Below, one piece after another: positions 61,608 to 64,000 of a stretch of 64,000 bases of DNA; within the stretch, counting starts at the first letter, position 1, and every line of letters starts with the position of its first letter. Source of the stretch: Desulfallas sp. Bu1-1. GTDB taxonomy: Bacteria > Bacillota > Desulfotomaculia > Desulfotomaculales > Desulfallaceae. The DNA lies in NCBI RefSeq assembly GCF_015594625.1, contig NZ_JADNRQ010000003.1, positions 124,001-188,000 on the forward strand. The letters run 5' to 3'. The notes beneath the pieces are model-generated. The model had not been told where the DNA came from. It saw nothing but the letters and a program-made list of their open reading frames with translations, and did not search any database. The position numbers and the translations under genes are program-made.

Positions 61608-62329
61608 TAAAAATAAAGGGTCTGAACAAATATTTTGGTTCGCTGCATGTTTTAAAGGATGTCGATTTTGCTGTGGATAAAAGCAAGGTGGTTGTTTTGA
61701 TAGGGGCCAGCGGCTCCGGAAAAAGTACGCTTTTAAGATGTATAAATTTTTTGGAATTGAACGACAGCGGCCGGGTGGAGATTATGGGCAAAAACATAGA
61801 TCCCAAAAAGGATGACTTGAATAAAATACGCCAGGACGTGGGGATGGTTTTTCAGCATTTCAACCTGTTTCCGCATAAGACGGTGCTGGAAAACGTGATC
61901 GAGGCACCCATTTTTGTAAAAAAAATGCCCAGGCAGGAGGCGATGGAAACGGCCTCGTATCTCCTGGAAAAAGTGGGCCTGTCGGATAAGGCGGGTGTTT
62001 ACCCCTGCCAGCTTTCCGGCGGCCAAAAACAGCGGGTGGCCATTGCCCGGGCTCTGGCCATGAACCCCAAAATCATGTTGTTTGACGAACCCACATCGGC
62101 GTTGGACCCGGAACTGGTGGGGGAGGTATTGCTAGTCATGAAGGAGTTGGCCGGGGAAGGCATGACGATGGTGGTGGTCACCCACGAGATGGGTTTTGCC
62201 AAGGAAGTGGCGGACCGGGTGTTTTTCATGGATGACGGCAGGATTGTTGAGGAAGGTCCCCCGTGCGAAATATTTAACAACCCGCGCCACGAGCGCACCC
62301 GGGAGTTTTTGGCCCAGGTTTTGAATTGA
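61604..62329 (+). CDS. glnQ: Polar amino-acid ABC transporter ATPase (GlnQ type)
   Basis: A 241-residue ATP-binding subunit: Walker [17 protein letters not shown]-loop [10 protein letters not shown], signature [15 protein letters not shown], Walker [15 protein letters not shown] and H-loop [13 protein letters not shown] start at 61604 overlaps the permease stop (GTGA). It completes a canonical three-gene uptake system; a terminator follows. The exact amino acid is not readable, so glnQ indicates the family. Confidence 0.93.
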   Translation: MIKIKGLNKYFGSLHVLKDVDFAVDKSKVVVLIGASGSGKSTLLRCINFLELNDSGRVEIMGKNIDPKKDDLNKIRQDVGMVFQHFNLFPHKTVLENVIEAPIFVKKMPRQEAMETASYLLEKVGLSDKAGVYPCQLSGGQKQRVAIARALAMNPKIMLFDEPTSALDPELVGEVLLVMKELAGEGMTMVVVTHEMGFAKEVADRVFFMDDGRIVEEGPPCEIFNNPRHERTREFLAQVLN

Positions 62330-62366
62330 GTACAGGATAAAAAAGTACTTTTAGAGGGATAATAAC

Positions 62367-62405
62367 AAAGCCGCCGGTACCAATCATCACGGTGGCTTTT
62401 TCATT
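62367..62405 (+). terminator. Terminator of the amino-acid ABC operon
   Basis: AAAGCCGCCG pairs with CGGTGGCTTT (one G-U), followed by TTCATT. Confidence 0.8.
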
Positions 62406-62428
62406 GAATTGCACGAGGTGGTTGCGAT

Positions 62429-63133
62429 TTGAACGATTGCACCCGGTTTGGAACGGTACGACCATCAAAGACTTTACAGGCTCTGTTCAACCGGATCGCC
62501 CGGAAAATGATCAAGTGCATTAAAAAGATTATCATTTGCCTGGTTATCATATTCAGCCCGTTTATCATCTGGGTGATTTTATCCTTAAACAGGGAGCTCA
62601 TTGTGATCATGGCCAACTGGAACTGGCTGTCGGGGAACTTTCCCCTTCTGTTCGACGCCCTGGGTGAACAGGTCAATACGGCCGAGTTTGCTCGTGGCTT
62701 TAATGAGGCTGCGCTGGGCGGCCTGTTGACCCTTTTCGGCGTAATTGTTACGGTATGGTATTACCAGACGGTCAGGGTTCAGGAAGTAACTGATAAAAGG
62801 CTGTTTGTAATTGATGAGTTGTTGGAGGAACTAAAGAAAAACCGGGCCATCATCAATAATATCACCACGGGGAAAGGTGAATTGCCCGGGTATGCCGGCG
62901 AGTCCCGCGGTGGTTCCATATTTGTCACCGAGGCCTGGCACAAGATGGGCGCGGACGTGGCCCTTTTGCCCAGGCGGCTGCATTTGCGTTTAAGTGTCTT
63001 GTACGGCAGCCTGAACAGGTGCACCCAAGCCGGTGATTACTGGAAATATAAAGCCACCATTGATCGCATCAACGGGGTTATTTCCGACTTGCACAAGTAC
63101 AGGTGCTCCATCAGCAAGCCGGAGATAGCGTGA
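62429..63133 (+). CDS. Membrane protein of unknown function
   Basis: A 234-residue protein from a TTG at 62429 with CGAGGTGG 8 nt upstream; an internal ATG (codon 27) is possible. Two hydrophobic helices (about 33-52 and 93-111; IIICLVIIFSPFIIWVILSL, GGLLTLFGVIVTVWYY) flank a short loop. The C-terminal ~115 residues are cytoplasmic and helical (LFVIDELLEELKKNRAIINN, LSVLYGSLNRCTQ). No family is recognised. It converges with the betaine-binding gene and has no evident functional neighbour. Confidence 0.6.
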   Translation: MNDCTRFGTVRPSKTLQALFNRIARKMIKCIKKIIICLVIIFSPFIIWVILSLNRELIVIMANWNWLSGNFPLLFDALGEQVNTAEFARGFNEAALGGLLTLFGVIVTVWYYQTVRVQEVTDKRLFVIDELLEELKKNRAIINNITTGKGELPGYAGESRGGSIFVTEAWHKMGADVALLPRRLHLRLSVLYGSLNRCTQAGDYWKYKATIDRINGVISDLHKYRCSISKPEIA

Positions 63134-63141
63134 AAAGTTTC

Positions 63142-63183
63142 CCCAATAAAGTAAAACAGGGCGACCAGCGGGTCACCCTGTTT
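63142..63183 (-). terminator. Terminator of the opuAC-type gene (convergent region)
   Basis: AAACAGGG pairs with CCCTGTTT, plus an inner GACC/GGTC, with one mismatch. On the minus strand it is followed by TACTTTATT; the plus-strand gene may use the same stem. Confidence 0.75.
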
Positions 63184-63193
63184 GAAATAATCA

Positions 63194-64000
63194 TTATTTA
63201 AATTTGTCCTTGACTTCGTTTAATTCTTCAATTGAATTTATGGTCACGTAGGTGGGTACCACCAGGCCGATTTTGGCACCTTCCAGGTTGGGACCCAGAT
63301 TGTCCACCTGGTCCTTGACCTTGTCGTAGTAATCAGCGTGCGTACCGGGCAACCAGGCCGATACGATGGCGTCAAAATCACCCTTGCCGATGCCGGTCCA
63401 CATTACCCCGGCGTCCACGGCGACCGGTTCAACTTCAAAACCCATATTCTCCAAAACGTTTTTCACCACGTGGGTGCTGGCGATTTCGGAATCCCATTCC
63501 ACGTAACCCAGGGTCACCTTGCCGCTGTTGCCGGTTTCCTTGCCTTTCGGGATCCACTCGTTTACCTTGTCCTGGTTTTCCTTGATCCATTTTTGAGCTG
63601 CTTCGTCGGGTGTCATGCCGTTCTGGATGTCCAACATCACGGCTTCCATGTCGGCGGGGGCCCAGTAGAAGTTGTCAAGCATTTCATAGGCCACGGGATT
63701 GTCTTCCTTCAGTCCTTTGCGCGCGATGGTGGCGATGTGCTCCTCACCGCCGTAAACTCCCTTGGGGTCTTCAAGGTATTTGAGGTCCCACTTGGCAAAC
63801 TTCCAGTGGGGCGTCCAGCCGGTGACAACAATCCACTCTTTGGCGTCAATGGCTTTCTTCAGAGAGGCGGCCATTGCGGCGCTGCTGCTTTCCTGGAGCT
63901 CGAAATCCAGGTTATAATCCTCGATGGCTTTTTCGGTGGCCTTCATGATACCCGCTCCGGGTTCAATCCCCACAATTTTGCCTTTCCCGCCACCTCCGGC
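63194..64000 (-). CDS. opuAC: Glycine betaine ABC transporter binding protein, OpuAC type (5' end outside window)
   Basis: The visible 268 residues start in a Gly-rich linker (AGGGGKGK) directly before KIVGIEPGAGIMKATEKAI, so only the signal peptide/lipobox is missing. The two lobes come in the order GIEPGAG...TGWTPHWKFAKWDLKYL and then VTLGYVEWDSEIASTHVVKN...AWLPGTHADYY. This is the permuted lobe order of B. subtilis OpuAC rather than that of E. coli ProX. The conserved Trp residues (TGWTPHW, EWD, AW) form the aromatic cage for quaternary ammonium. It would take up glycine betaine or proline betaine for osmoprotection. A BusR-like regulator gene is 6.4 kb away. Confidence 0.92.
   Translation of the reverse strand, partial: AGGGGKGKIVGIEPGAGIMKATEKAIEDYNLDFELQESSSAAMAASLKKAIDAKEWIVVTGWTPHWKFAKWDLKYLEDPKGVYGGEEHIATIARKGLKEDNPVAYEMLDNFYWAPADMEAVMLDIQNGMTPDEAAQKWIKENQDKVNEWIPKGKETGNSGKVTLGYVEWDSEIASTHVVKNVLENMGFEVEPVAVDAGVMWTGIGKGDFDAIVSAWLPGTHADYYDKVKDQVDNLGPNLEGAKIGLVVPTYVTINSIEELNEVKDKFK

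Noticed and set aside
63194-64000. Apparent circular permutation of the betaine-binding protein
   Set aside because: The same lobe order is the normal form of B. subtilis OpuAC, so it is not novel.
1-64000. CRISPR arrays, tRNA/rRNA genes, riboswitches or prophage genes
   Set aside because: No regularly spaced direct repeats, cloverleaf-like genes, known aptamer cores or phage structural genes were recognised on either strand by reading; a covariance-model scan would be needed to exclude small RNAs.

Overview
The window comes from a moderately GC-rich, endospore-forming, probably anaerobic Firmicute, most like the Peptococcaceae (Desulfotomaculum/Pelotomaculum group). This rests on three things: a small acid-soluble spore protein and a CotF-like coat protein; dapF next to an LL-diaminopimelate aminotransferase; and the yicC-remA-gmk-rpoZ-coaBC / priA-def-fmt-rsmB-rlmN-prpC-prkC-rsgA-rpe gene order known from Bacillus and Clostridia. 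Species is not claimed. No rRNA, tRNA, CRISPR array or intact mobile element was seen.

Layout. 1-7.5 kb (all minus): truncated sensor kinase, iron alcohol dehydrogenase, SASP, M42 peptidase, EamA exporter, secreted Gly/Met-rich DUF2680 protein, RqcH. 8-10.7 kb: Ca2+-type P-ATPase. 11.1-19.0 kb: an unusual operon of a 1527-residue beta-helix protein and three tandem two-domain cupredoxin (multicopper-oxidase-like) proteins, all without signal peptides, convergent with a CotF-like spore-coat gene. 19.9-23.9 kb: lysine/aspartate aminotransferase genes and a Uma2 nuclease. 24.2-27.5 kb: yicC-remA-gmk-rpoZ-coaBC. 27.5-37.4 kb: an accessory stretch (marR/cysK, copA, helical-bundle membrane protein, SHOCT protein, two-component system, several gene remnants) that separates coaBC from priA. 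37.5-52.9 kb: priA to rpe, with an fhaA-fhaB-pstP-rodA-pbpA-pknB block ordered as in Actinobacteria. 53-57 kb: CheW, ABC-class ATPase, CBS-ACT protein, BusR-like GntR/RCK_C regulator. 57-64 kb: acetyl-CoA synthetase, polar amino-acid ABC transporter, orphan membrane protein, and an OpuAC-type glycine-betaine binding protein cut by the window end.

The most interesting signal is the cupredoxin trio. The first protein carries the type 1 copper ligands and one half of a trinuclear copper site in its first domain. The second carries the complementary histidine half in its second domain, with the type 1 Cys replaced by Ser. The third carries neither. Together they have six cupredoxin domains and one complete site, which suggests a ceruloplasmin/MnxG-like oxidase split over three polypeptides, possibly placed on the spore surface.

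A second theme is short interspersed fold-back DNA. A repeat family with core GGCGATCCGG recurs at intergenic sites or gene ends, one copy encodes the tail of RsmB, and a separate 258-bp palindromic element splits the amino-acid ABC operon. A third theme is gene decay in the 27-37 kb insert: fragments of a GGDEF protein, a DUF2680 protein that keeps its promoter, and an IS3-like transposase.
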